Shown here: one piece after another, positions 1-7,695 of the stretch
Numbering within the stretch: position 1 is the stretch's first letter
Layout of the letters: every line of letters starts with the position of its first letter
From: Endozoicomonas sp965232255
Lineage (GTDB): Bacteria > Pseudomonadota > Gammaproteobacteria > Pseudomonadales > Endozoicomonadaceae
Reading direction: 5' to 3'
Length of the DNA: 64,000 bases
Assembly: GCA_965232255.1 (NCBI GenBank)
Contig: OZ246962.1
Location: forward strand, 3,658,001-3,722,000
Position numbers and translations under genes: made by a program
The notes under the pieces: model-generated
Told to the model about the DNA's origin: nothing
What the model saw: only the letters and a program-made list of their open reading frames with translations
Database searches by the model: none

Positions 1-1070
1 GCGGTAAAACGGACCTTGGCGGCCATGCCGGGTATGATCTCGTCGATATCGCCCGGACGGAACCTGGCTTCCACAATCAGGTGTCCGGCACTGGGCACAA
101 TATCCAGTACCGGCTCGCCAGGATTAATTACCCCGCCTTCGGTAAACTGGGTCAGCCCGAGCACCACTCCGCTGGCAGGCGCGATGATTTCACTGCGCTC
201 CAGACGTGCCGTCATCTTGGCCAGTTTTGGCTCTACTTCCAACAGTTGCTTTTGCACTGTCGACAGTGCTTCCACTCGCTGTTGGGTATCATCCAACTGT
301 AAGGTGGTGATGGCGGTTTGCTGCTGGGCAATGGTGGCATAGGTTTCGTTAATATCGGTCAGAATGGTCGCCAACTTGCTCTCCTCGTCGGCAATATCCC
401 GTTGCAACGTGGTTACCTGATTTTGTGAGCTGTATCCCTTTTTATGCAGCGCCTTCAGTGCCTTCAGGTCATCACTCAAATAGGCCAGGCGCTCTCGGGC
501 CAGCTTTTCCAGCACTTTAAGCCCCTCGACCTTCTTCTCCCCCTGCTCGATGCGCTGGTGGTTCAAAGCCACTTCGCTAGCCAGGGCTTGCTGGTTGGCT
601 TCCAGCAGTGCCTGTTGGCTACGGGCCAGCTGTTGCAATTGTGGCTCCTGCTCAAGCCGGGCGACAATATCCGATGGATAGACGATGGGTTGTTGCTGCT
701 GCTCTGCTTCCAGCCGTGCCAGAGTAATAATGGCGGCATCGCGCTCCCGCTGATAAATATCCCGGTCTGCCTGCAGCTCCGTGGTGTCCAGACTGATCAG
801 CACCGCCCCCGCTTCTACATGGTCCCCCTCACTGACATTCAGCTTGCTGATAATTCCGCCATCGCGGTGTTCGATGGTCAACCGGTTGTCCTTTACCGCC
901 ACTTTGCCCTGGGCTACGGCAGCCCCCTGAATGGGCGCCAGCACACCCCACAGTGTCAGTACCAGAAAGAACAAAATAATGGTGGTCAGACCGATCAGGG
1001 CCGGTCCTCTGACGCCATCATAAAGCGCTTTATCCACCGTGTTGTCGGTTTTCGGGTTTTCTGTTTTCAT
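1..1070 (-). CDS. Type I secretion membrane fusion protein (HlyD/PrtE family), 3' part beyond window
   Basis: Periplasmic adaptor of a type I secretion system, linking the inner-membrane ABC exporter to an outer-membrane TolC-like channel. The start codon is ATG at 1068-1070 and the frame stays open to base 1, so about 356 residues are visible and the C-terminus is cut off by the window edge. One N-terminal transmembrane segment (about residues 25-48) is followed by a lipoyl-like half (EHRDGGIISKLNV, then EGDHVEAGAVL), a long Gln/Leu-rich coiled coil, and the second lipoyl half and beta-barrel (IIAPASGVVLGL, later FRPGDIDEIIPGM). Its ATG overlaps the stop of the ABC exporter gene by 4 bases (ATGA), which suggests translational coupling. 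The TolC partner is not in the window. Confidence 0.92.
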   Translation of the reverse strand, partial: MKTENPKTDNTVDKALYDGVRGPALIGLTTIILFFLVLTLWGVLAPIQGAAVAQGKVAVKDNRLTIEHRDGGIISKLNVSEGDHVEAGAVLISLDTTELQADRDIYQRERDAAIITLARLEAEQQQQPIVYPSDIVARLEQEPQLQQLARSQQALLEANQQALASEVALNHQRIEQGEKKVEGLKVLEKLARERLAYLSDDLKALKALHKKGYSSQNQVTTLQRDIADEESKLATILTDINETYATIAQQQTAITTLQLDDTQQRVEALSTVQKQLLEVEPKLAKMTARLERSEIIAPASGVVLGLTQFTEGGVINPGEPVLDIVPSAGHLIVEARFRPGDIDEIIPGMAAKVRFT

Positions 1071-2851
1071 GATTGCGCCGCCGCTTCTGGTTCAAGGCTG
1101 TCCTGTGCCTCAGTCACAGGACGGGGAGCCAGCTTCGGCAGATCAAAGCCGTGAGCAGCCCGACCATTGCGACTACGCCGTTTGTTCAACTCCAGACTGA
1201 CACCGCGCACCGGGCCGTACATGCTCATGGTGCGATTCTCCAGCACCATCAGCAGATCCATAGCGGCCATTAATTCCTGATTGTGGGTCATGATGATCAC
1301 AGTGACGGACTGACGACGAAGTTCTTTTAATGTCTCCAGCAGTCCCCAGCGAGCTTCCTGATCCAGGCCAGATTCCGGTTCATCCAGCACCACAATTTTT
1401 GGCTGTCCCAAAAGTGCTCTGGCGATGGCCAGACGCTTGAGCTGCCCCTGGCTGAGCAATGGGCGATCACTACTGAAGCGAGTTTCATAACCTTCTGGCA
1501 AGCTCATAATCGCCTCATGAATATTGGCGACTTTGGCAGCCCGGATAACTGTCTCATCCGATTGCTCAGTAAAACGGGCGATATTCTGTCGGATGGTTCC
1601 CTCCAGTATCTCCACGGTTTGCGGACAATAGCCAATCACCTCACTCAACTGTGCCCGGTCCCAGTTGGCCATATCGGTATTGTCCAGCAAAATGGAGCCG
1701 GTAGCGGGTTTATAGACTCCGGTAATCAACCGGGCCAAGGTGGTCTTGCCCGTGCCACTTTTACCGATGACGGCAATCAGGGAACCGGGTTTCAAAGTAA
1801 ATGACACCTGTGAAAGAATGGGCTTGTTCTGCTTTTGTGGGTAGAAGCCAACCCGCTCAAAGCGCAGATGACCGCTCACGGTGGGCTGGCGCATTTTGGC
1901 TTCGTTGCCCTCCGGCATGGTATCAATAGCGACTTGGAGACGTTGCCAGGCCAGACGCACAGGACGCCACTGCTTCCAGGCATTGACTCCCTGATCAATA
2001 GGAGCGAGAGCCCGACCAACGATAATACTGGCGGCAATCATCCCTCCCGGAGAAATCTCGCCGCGTATGGCCAACCAGGCGCCCAGGGCAATCATCACTG
2101 TCTGCACCATCATTCGTATCCCTTTGGAGAGTGCGGCAAACAGTCCCATCAGGCTGGCTCCGGTTTTCTGGACTTGCAGTGCCTGGCTACGCCCGGCCCA
2201 CCAGGTGTTCAGTAATGACTCGCCCATACCCATGGTCATCACGATTTCGGAACGCTGGCCAATATTGGTGGCAACCCGGTAGTTATCCTGCAACTGCTGT
2301 TGGCCGGAGAGATTGTTACTGATGACCAGCCATTCCGACAGGAATGCCAGTGCTGCCAACAGCAAACACGCCATCAGCGACATTACGCCCAACCAGGGGT
2401 GGATCAGGGTAATGATCAGCAACAAGGGGGGGGCCCAGGGTAAATCAGTAAGAGCCACGGCACCGGGTCCGGAGATAAAGGCACGCACGGTATCCAAATC
2501 CCGCAACAGACTGGCAGACTGTCCGGTGGTGACTCGCGACGGGTGACAGAAGATGGTAGCCATTAGCGGTTTACCCACGCGCCGATCAAGGCGCAGGGCT
2601 GCCTGACGCAGCAATGCCGAACGGGCAATATCAATCAGGATATAGGCAGTAAAGGTCACCAGGGCCATGGCGGTAATCACCACCAGCGTCGGTATACTTT
2701 GGCTGGACAGCACACGGTCGTAAACCTGCAAGGTAAAAAGTGGCGATGCCAGAATCAGCAAATTGCAGGCAGCGGCAAAGATAAACGCCAGGATAAAATG
2801 GCGCGAACAGTCTTTTAATGACTGTGACAGAACATTCGGTGGCTGGCTCAT
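1067..2851 (-). CDS. Type I secretion ABC exporter (PrtD/AprD-like permease/ATPase)
   Basis: Inner-membrane ATP-driven exporter, 594 residues, expected to move the neighbouring RTX protein across the envelope. The N-terminal half has about five to six hydrophobic helices. There is no N-terminal C39 peptidase-like domain, as in the PrtD/AprD type rather than the HlyB type. The C-terminal ATPase shows Walker A (GKSGTGKTTLAR, about residue 362), a signature loop in the divergent form LLSQGQLKRLAIARAL instead of LSGGQ, Walker B (KIVVLDEPESGLD) and the switch histidine (IIMTHN). It lies between the RTX gene upstream and the HlyD gene downstream. The start ATG has no strong ribosome binding site. 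The Lys/Arg- and Ala-rich C-terminal tail is probably not essential. Confidence 0.93.
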   Translation of the reverse strand: MSQPPNVLSQSLKDCSRHFILAFIFAAACNLLILASPLFTLQVYDRVLSSQSIPTLVVITAMALVTFTAYILIDIARSALLRQAALRLDRRVGKPLMATIFCHPSRVTTGQSASLLRDLDTVRAFISGPGAVALTDLPWAPPLLLIITLIHPWLGVMSLMACLLLAALAFLSEWLVISNNLSGQQQLQDNYRVATNIGQRSEIVMTMGMGESLLNTWWAGRSQALQVQKTGASLMGLFAALSKGIRMMVQTVMIALGAWLAIRGEISPGGMIAASIIVGRALAPIDQGVNAWKQWRPVRLAWQRLQVAIDTMPEGNEAKMRQPTVSGHLRFERVGFYPQKQNKPILSQVSFTLKPGSLIAVIGKSGTGKTTLARLITGVYKPATGSILLDNTDMANWDRAQLSEVIGYCPQTVEILEGTIRQNIARFTEQSDETVIRAAKVANIHEAIMSLPEGYETRFSSDRPLLSQGQLKRLAIARALLGQPKIVVLDEPESGLDQEARWGLLETLKELRRQSVTVIIMTHNQELMAAMDLLMVLENRTMSMYGPVRGVSLELNKRRSRNGRAAHGFDLPKLAPRPVTEAQDSLEPEAAAQS

Positions 2852-2997
2852 AGCAGGGTTAGACTATTGGGCTGGTACGATAACCGTCAGGCCAAACCCG
2901 TTTTGTAAATGCCGGCTTGTGGGTTTATCACCCTTCGGCAACGCTGGGAATGACCGGAAACAGAGATATGATTCAGGAACACATGCGGACTGTTTCA

Positions 2998-3031
2998 GGA
3001 CGGCTTCCTGGCTGAAGCCGGAAAGCCGTCC
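2998..3031 (-). terminator. Inverted repeat between RTX gene and ABC exporter gene
   Basis: A 34-base imperfect palindrome with outer arms GGACGGCTT/AAGCCGTCC. It sits 25 bases after the RTX stop and about 147 bases before the exporter ATG. No T-run follows, so it may be a partial terminator or an mRNA stabiliser that lowers exporter expression relative to the secreted protein, a common layout in RTX operons. The structure is seen; the function is inferred. Confidence 0.4.
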
Positions 3032-3055
3032 ATCAGGAGTTACCTCCAGACAGTC

Positions 3056-4363
3056 TTAGAAGTTAACAGCCAGACTATCCAGATCCACTGTATTGGTGTC
3101 ATCAAAAGATGGCAGATTTTCCGGTTGATCCAGGCCGCTGGCATCAAAGTAAACCTGCTCAACATCAATCAGGGTGGTTTCGAAGTCTGGGCCTGCACCC
3201 TCAGCGTTGCGCACAACCACATCGCCGTTGTCGTTCAGTGTGAAGATATAATCTTCCTGACTGCCTGTCAGAATGTAGGTATCTTCACCAGCACCACCAT
3301 TGATAATGTTGCTTCCGGACTCATCCACCAGGATGTCATTGCCATCACAGCCCCACAGGTGATCATTGCCGTCGCCACCGAAGAGCGTGTCGTTGCCAAT
3401 GCCGCCGTCAACCTTATCATCGCCTGCGTCGCCAAAGATGGTGTCGTCGCCCTGTTCGCCACTGAGATAGTCGTTACCTTCGTAGCCGTACAGCACGTCA
3501 TCACCGGCTCCGCCCTTGACGGTATCGTCGCCTTCACCACCGATCATGATGTCGTCACCGGCACCGCCCCACATGCGGTCATTGCCGAGGCCACCCTGCA
3601 AACGGTCATTGCCGTCATTGCCGCCAATTTTGTCATCACCCAGTGAGCCCTGGATGAAATAGTTGGCATCCGGGCTGAACTGACCTTCGTCGCCACCACC
3701 AATGAAGCTACCTTCACCGGTTACGTCTCGGTAGTGGAAATCGTACTCTTGGCCTTCGTAGGTAACGTGCTCTTTAACACCGTCAAGATGCTCAACGTTT
3801 TGATAACCGTCGGTAGTAGCTTCAGTACTGTGGCTGATCACGTCGTCAATATTGACAGTAGTGTCCGGATTGACGTTTTCCAGCGGGCCATGCTCATGGG
3901 GACGATTGTTTTCTTCATTAAGGAAACGAATGCGCTCGACATCAACCAGAGTGGTTTTGAAGAGATCTTCGCTAACGCCCACCTTGGTTACGACAACAGC
4001 GCCGTTTGCCAACATTTCGAAGTGGTAATCTTCCTGTGCGCCATCCAGTTCGTAGATGTCATTGCCTCTGCCACCGTCAACTCTGTTGACGCCGTAGTGA
4101 TCTCTCAGGACATCACTACCACGGCCACCTTCCAACTTGTCATTGCCATAGCCGCCATTGATACGGTCAGCATCTTTGCCGCCTTCAACGGTATCGTGGC
4201 CATGTCCACCTTGCAGAGTGTCCTTGCCCTTGTCACCATCAAGCTTGTCGTTGCCGTCCTGGCCGTAAAGCTGATCATCACCGGCAAGACCGACGATCTT
4301 GTCTGCGCCATCGGTGCCGTCCAGAATGTCGTTACCGTTGGTACCAATAATTTCGTTATTCAT
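3056..4363 (-). CDS. Secreted RTX calcium-binding repeat protein
   Basis: 435-residue acidic protein dominated by GGxGxDxLx nonapeptide repeats that bind calcium and fold after export. Two homologous modules are visible: RTX repeats at about 7-104 followed by a beta-rich unit at 92-150 (GAQEDYHFEM, TTLVDVERIRF), and RTX repeats at about 239-350 followed by the same unit at 352-410 (GSQEDYIFTL, TTLIDVEQVYF). An acidic linker (151-235) joins them. There is no signal peptide and no recognisable protease, lipase or adenylate cyclase domain. The acidic C-terminus ends DLDSLAVNF, acceptable for a type I signal. The gene precedes its own exporter genes. One RTX turn carries a Cys (LWGCDGND, residue 339), odd for an exported RTX protein. 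The substrate or target is unknown; an adhesin, matrix or surface protein is possible. Confidence 0.9.
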   Translation of the reverse strand: MNNEIIGTNGNDILDGTDGADKIVGLAGDDQLYGQDGNDKLDGDKGKDTLQGGHGHDTVEGGKDADRINGGYGNDKLEGGRGSDVLRDHYGVNRVDGGRGNDIYELDGAQEDYHFEMLANGAVVVTKVGVSEDLFKTTLVDVERIRFLNEENNRPHEHGPLENVNPDTTVNIDDVISHSTEATTDGYQNVEHLDGVKEHVTYEGQEYDFHYRDVTGEGSFIGGGDEGQFSPDANYFIQGSLGDDKIGGNDGNDRLQGGLGNDRMWGGAGDDIMIGGEGDDTVKGGAGDDVLYGYEGNDYLSGEQGDDTIFGDAGDDKVDGGIGNDTLFGGDGNDHLWGCDGNDILVDESGSNIINGGAGEDTYILTGSQEDYIFTLNDNGDVVVRNAEGAGPDFETTLIDVEQVYFDASGLDQPENLPSFDDTNTVDLDSLAVNF

Positions 4364-4548
4364 AAAAACTTTAATCTATCAATAGGTTGCTACAATAGCC
4401 GGAATAATGGCCAATCATGTCAGAACAGTTTCGATGCGGAATTAACCTTGAGATCGAACCCCGATGCCCAAGATATACTCCGCGTCGAATGCCGCAGTAC
4501 TCTTGTTAACGCCTTCCAGATTCGCTTTTGACGGGATTTCCATATTTT

Positions 4549-4597
4549 GATAAGTGTCCGCCACAAGGGTAAGTTCAAAAAACTTACGACACTTATC
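4549..4597. promoter_or_regulatory. Nested inverted repeat with one-sided bulge (copy A)
   Basis: Outer arms GATAAGTGTC (4549-4558) and GACACTTATC (4588-4597) are perfect complements. Inner arms GTAAGTT (4569-4575) and AACTTAC (4581-4587) are also perfect, around a CAAAA loop. The right arms are contiguous, while the left arms are separated by ten bases, giving a 17-bp stem with a one-sided 10-nt bulge. Copy B (6585-6633) keeps the fold with one mismatch in each arm pair. Confidence 0.7.
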
Positions 4598-4662
4598 GTT
4601 TGTGAATTATATTTTGCTACTGATATAAGACAATGTACCTATACCGCTTTTTTGCAAATTCA

Positions 4663-4676
4663 TTGACATAGATCAA
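4663..4676. promoter_or_regulatory. FNR/ANR-like site (copy A)
   Basis: TTGACATAGATCAA matches the FNR/ANR consensus TTGAT-N4-ATCAA at 9 of 10 positions and is identical in both copies of the repeat, although flanking bases have diverged. A TAAAAT lies about 33 bases from the site centre, a few bases further than an ideal class II promoter. Oxygen-responsive control of the cassettes is an inference. Confidence 0.5.
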
Positions 4677-5014
4677 AGAAAACATTTTTACTTTCGTGTA
4701 GGTAAAATCCGATGTTATTCTATGTATTTTATCTAAAGTTAGTAAGCATTAACTCATAAATCTGGAAAAATAACACCTATTTTTTGCAGTAAACTTTTTG
4801 TCTGATCGCCTGAGAACGACTCCACCTTATAAAATCTGAAAAACCAAATAAAAAAACAGGAAAAATGAACTAACATTCAAGCGGTAGAAAAATTGATCTT
4901 TCATTTATGCAGCCCGTAACCAATGATTACGTCCTATAAAAATCAAACTACCGACTTTTTAATCGACACTGACAAGCAATCACAATCGTACAGAGTTGAA
5001 GTACCAGGATTCAT

Positions 5015-6475
5015 ATGAATAATGAGATTTGCTTTACAGCCGACTCTCCCTCATTTTCTTTCAGTGACTCACTGGAAAAAGCAGCCCTTGAACAAGAACC
5101 GGCTTTTTTTCATTTTTTAGTAAAACAGGATAAGCGTTGCTTAAAAAAACTGGAGAAACTGGCAATAAGATCAATTCAGGGAGCACTTAATATCCCAGGG
5201 GATGCGTGCAAACTGGCACTACCCAAAAGAATGATCACCACCATAGAGCAATCTGAAAAATTTTATGTCCAATCCTTATTCAACCAAAAGCTAAACGCCC
5301 TGATAAACACGGATGAGTCAACCTTTGACAGGATAAGGGCAATAAAGAATTGGCGGGAGTCTGACATTCTCCTCACTACAGATACCGTTGCCCTGATAAA
5401 CAAAGAGCTGCAAATAGCGGTGGCTGCAGGTCATTCATATGAGGCACATGACTGGGAGAGCTTGGGGGGAAAATTAACATCAAGAATGGTGGATCAAGGA
5501 CTGCAAGCAGCAGTGGCTGCCGGTAAAGCAGATCAAGTGTTCATTTGGCGAATGATGGGCGGAACCCTGCCGCCCGAGAGCAAAATCCTGGTGGATCAAG
5601 CGCTACAAAAAGCCATCACTGAGGGCAAATCGAGACAGGCGGTGGCCTGGTATGGTTTGAGTAGTACGCTGCCTAAGGAGTCGCGTATCCTGGTGACCCA
5701 ACACTTGCATACAGCGATTCTGGCGGGGAATTATGGTCAAACAATAGAATGGAAACAGTTGGTCGACCCCCTCTCTTCCGATACCTTGACTCTATTGAAC
5801 CAACGTTTGCACAGCGTCCTGATGACAGGAAATCTATTTGAAGCAAAACAATGGAAAGACCTGATCAATCCTGTGTCCCCTGACATCATCACCCTGCTGA
5901 ACCAAAAATTATATAAAGCGATCGATGACGGCCAATACGATGACGCACTCGAACTGAACAGGCTGGGCGCAGAACTCACGCCAGCCCTTTTAAATAAGCT
6001 GTTGCAAGGTGTAGTTGCTGGAGGCGACCCGTACAATTCAGAGAAATTGCGACGCTTGGGTGCTACGCTCAGTCCCACCCTGTTACAGCAAGGGCTACAA
6101 GCAGCTCTCAGCCAGGGGAACGCGAATCGTGCCCATGAGTGGCAGATAATGGGCGCTACATTAACGCCCATCCAAATCAATGATGAGCTACACAAAGCCG
6201 TCGCTTTGCACGATCATTTTACAGCAAGACATTGGATAAATATGGGCGCAATCCCCAATCCCGATACAATATCCCTGATGACCCATTACTTGCTGATGGC
6301 ACTCGATGAAGATGACCTGATTGAAGCTTTGGAGTGGCAAAAACTGGGTGCCACCTTAACATCCGATACTCAGGCTTTAGTCAGGCAAAGACTGCAAAAA
6401 GCCATCGCTGAAAGTGATACATATAATGCCAGTAGATGCCTAGATCTGGGCGCAAAGGTAATATGGCTACCATAA
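5015..6475 (+). CDS. Helical (ankyrin-like) repeat protein of unknown function
   Basis: 486 residues; family not recognised. After a unique N-terminal part (about 1-92) the rest is built of tandem units of 31 or 34 residues. From residue 132 the unit lengths are 31, 34, 34, 34, 34, 31, 31, 31, 34, 34 and a final 27. The consensus is roughly LxxAixxGxxxxAxxWxxLGAtLtpdtxxLlnqx. This resembles the two helices of ankyrin repeats (LhxAaxxG, then LLexGA), but with a different connecting segment and a conserved Trp. There is no signal peptide or membrane segment. The start is supported by CAGGA 5-9 bases upstream of the ATG. It sits between the two 291-bp repeats and is followed by its own terminator. 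It may be a protein-interaction scaffold or an effector; neither is shown. Confidence 0.85.
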   Translation: MNNEICFTADSPSFSFSDSLEKAALEQEPAFFHFLVKQDKRCLKKLEKLAIRSIQGALNIPGDACKLALPKRMITTIEQSEKFYVQSLFNQKLNALINTDESTFDRIRAIKNWRESDILLTTDTVALINKELQIAVAAGHSYEAHDWESLGGKLTSRMVDQGLQAAVAAGKADQVFIWRMMGGTLPPESKILVDQALQKAITEGKSRQAVAWYGLSSTLPKESRILVTQHLHTAILAGNYGQTIEWKQLVDPLSSDTLTLLNQRLHSVLMTGNLFEAKQWKDLINPVSPDIITLLNQKLYKAIDDGQYDDALELNRLGAELTPALLNKLLQGVVAGGDPYNSEKLRRLGATLSPTLLQQGLQAALSQGNANRAHEWQIMGATLTPIQINDELHKAVALHDHFTARHWINMGAIPNPDTISLMTHYLLMALDEDDLIEALEWQKLGATLTSDTQALVRQRLQKAIAESDTYNASRCLDLGAKVIWLP

Positions 6476-6499
6476 AGTAGCCGGAGAGAAAAACAGCGA

Positions 6500-6552
6500 A
6501 AAACAGGGTATCCATAACTGCTCGACCGAGAAAAATGGATATCCTGTTTTGT
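6500..6552 (+). terminator. Long hairpin terminator of cassette 1
   Basis: The arms AAACAGGGTATCCAT (6501-6515) and ATGGATATCCTGTTT (6535-6549) pair fully apart from one G-U, with a small CTCG/CGAG tip and a T-run on exit. Loop and arm bases closely resemble the terminator at 7612-7659, so the two are probably homologous. It ends only a few bases before repeat copy B. Confidence 0.8.
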
Positions 6553-6553
6553 T

Positions 6554-6844
6554 AGATTCGCTTTTGACGGGATTTCCATATTTTGATAAGTATCAGACAC
6601 ATGGGTAAGCTCAAAAAACTTACGACACTTATCGTTTGTGAATTATATTTTGCTATTGATATAAGAAAATGTACTTATATGTCTTTTTTGCAAATTCATT
6701 GACATAGATCAAAGAAAACATTTTTACTTTCGTGTAATAAAATACCGATATTATTATATGTATTTTATCTAAATCTAGTAAGCATTAATTCATAAATCAG
6801 GAAAAATAACACCTATTTTTTGTAGTAAACTTTTCGTCTGATCA
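6554..6844. repeat. 291-bp direct repeat, copy B (upstream block of cassette 2)
   Basis: Second copy of the block at 4518-4808, starting directly after the terminator of cassette 1. It keeps the FNR-like site, the TAAAAT element (6738-6743) and the bulged hairpin (6585-6633). Differences are scattered substitutions plus small compensating indels near 6735-6745. Of the remaining gap before the gene at 7140, 6912-7022 holds a small ORF and the rest shows nothing recognisable. Confidence 0.9.
6699..6712. promoter_or_regulatory. FNR/ANR-like site (copy B)
   Basis: TTGACATAGATCAA, identical to the site in copy A and 9/10 to the FNR/ANR consensus. It lies about 430 bases upstream of the ATG at 7140, implying a long leader if it drives that gene. 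Confidence 0.5.
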
Positions 6845-6911
6845 TCTAATTGACGCAATTGGACAGGAAAATCAGCCGAAAAATCAGGATTCTTATAAAT
6901 TCGATTAAAGT

Positions 6912-7022
6912 ATGACGGATGCCGGAGTACAGGAAGCGCAAGGCGCCTTCAACCTGTTGTGGCGACTCGCAAGTAGACAAATGCCATCTCTGATGGCTTG
7001 GGAACTGGGTATCAGAACCTAA
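6912..7022 (+). other. Possible 36-codon ORF or gene remnant
   Basis: ATG at 6912 to TAA at 7020-7022 encodes 36 residues including LLWRLASRQMPSLMAWELG. The Trp/Leu/Arg-rich, well-formed sequence looks like the end of a longer protein, possibly a transposase, rather than random reading. There is no good ribosome binding site. Family not identified. Confidence 0.3.
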
Positions 7023-7139
7023 AACTGAGAGAGGACAGTATTTTTTGGTCAGCCAGGTTCGGGAAGGAATAATTGAGCTAGATTAAAAAGTAGTTAGCGA
7101 GAGATCGTGCGAAATAACAAATAAGAAAGGATTACACCT

Positions 7140-7496
7140 ATGGCTATCAATGGAATGAACAAGGAAGTAACGGGAATCGACTTATACCTTTGCAAAAGCG
7201 ATGATCTTAATGACTTTCAAAAAACCTGGTGGCAACAATCTGCCACCACATCAGATCTTGCCAAGAAAAAACTATTGAGAGCAACAAATACAATTTTTGG
7301 CAGGCGCGTTGCCCAAGAACTTCTTGATAAAATAGATAGTGCTGTAGTGGAAATAAAACTGATTAAGTCAAAAGCTGATCTAACGCTGTATGAAAATATG
7401 AGTATAGACTCGGTTAAGAAGGTACTTCGTAAGTATAAAGTTAATGCAGTCAAACCAGATAGCAATGCGAGCAAAAGTGATAAAAATAGCAAATAA
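7140..7496 (+). CDS. Small basic hypothetical protein (cassette 2)
   Basis: 118 residues, not recognised. AAAGGA lies about 8 bases before the ATG, a good ribosome binding site that fixes the start. The protein is Lys-rich, predicted mostly helical (segments around 42-75 and 80-105), with a WW pair at 30-31 and a Ser/Asp/Lys-rich disordered tail (SNASKSDKNSK). It has one Cys and no signal peptide or membrane segment. It is the second ORF placed behind a copy of the 291-bp block and is followed by a strong terminator, so it is probably transcribed alone. Its AT-rich coding sequence stands out against the core genes. Function unknown. Confidence 0.75.
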   Translation: MAINGMNKEVTGIDLYLCKSDDLNDFQKTWWQQSATTSDLAKKKLLRATNTIFGRRVAQELLDKIDSAVVEIKLIKSKADLTLYENMSIDSVKKVLRKYKVNAVKPDSNASKSDKNSK

Positions 7497-7611
7497 CAAC
7501 TGCTCAAAATTTATAGGCAAGTCAATGCCCCGACATCAATGATGCACGCATTCGAATCAAGCATAATCTCACGCCATAACGAAAAACAGCACGCAAAACA
7601 GAACGCAAAAT

Positions 7612-7659
7612 AGGACATCCATAAGCTTCTCGACTGAGAAAAATGAATGTCCTTTTTTT
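7612..7659 (+). terminator. Intrinsic terminator of cassette 2
   Basis: AGGACATCCAT (7612-7622) pairs with ATGAATGTCCT (7643-7653) with one internal mismatch, followed at once by a T-run (7653-7659). The loop CTCGACTGAGAAAA parallels CTCGACCGAGAAAA in the cassette 1 terminator. Confidence 0.85.
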
Positions 7660-7695
7660 GTATCCTTTTTTGTTTAGGTTACGCCACAATTTCGA

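Larger units (their letters stand above)
4518..4808. repeat. 291-bp direct repeat, copy A (upstream block of cassette 1)
   Basis: This block recurs at 6554-6844 with the same length and roughly nine identical bases in ten by eye. It begins AGATTCGCTTTTGACGGG and ends around TTTTTGTCTGATCG. It contains a bulged hairpin (4549-4597), an FNR-like palindrome (4663-4676) and a possible -10 (TAAAAT, 4703-4708). It occupies most of the gap between the divergent RTX gene and the helical-repeat gene at 5015. No obvious terminal inverted repeats or ORF are seen. The rest of the gap (4364-4517 and 4809-5014) is AT-rich and holds nothing else I recognise. Confidence 0.9.

Noticed and set aside
3125..4531. 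Long plus-strand ORFs (173 and 265 codons) opposite the RTX gene
   Set aside because: They are antisense reflections of the Gly/Asp repeat codons and have no ribosome binding sites.
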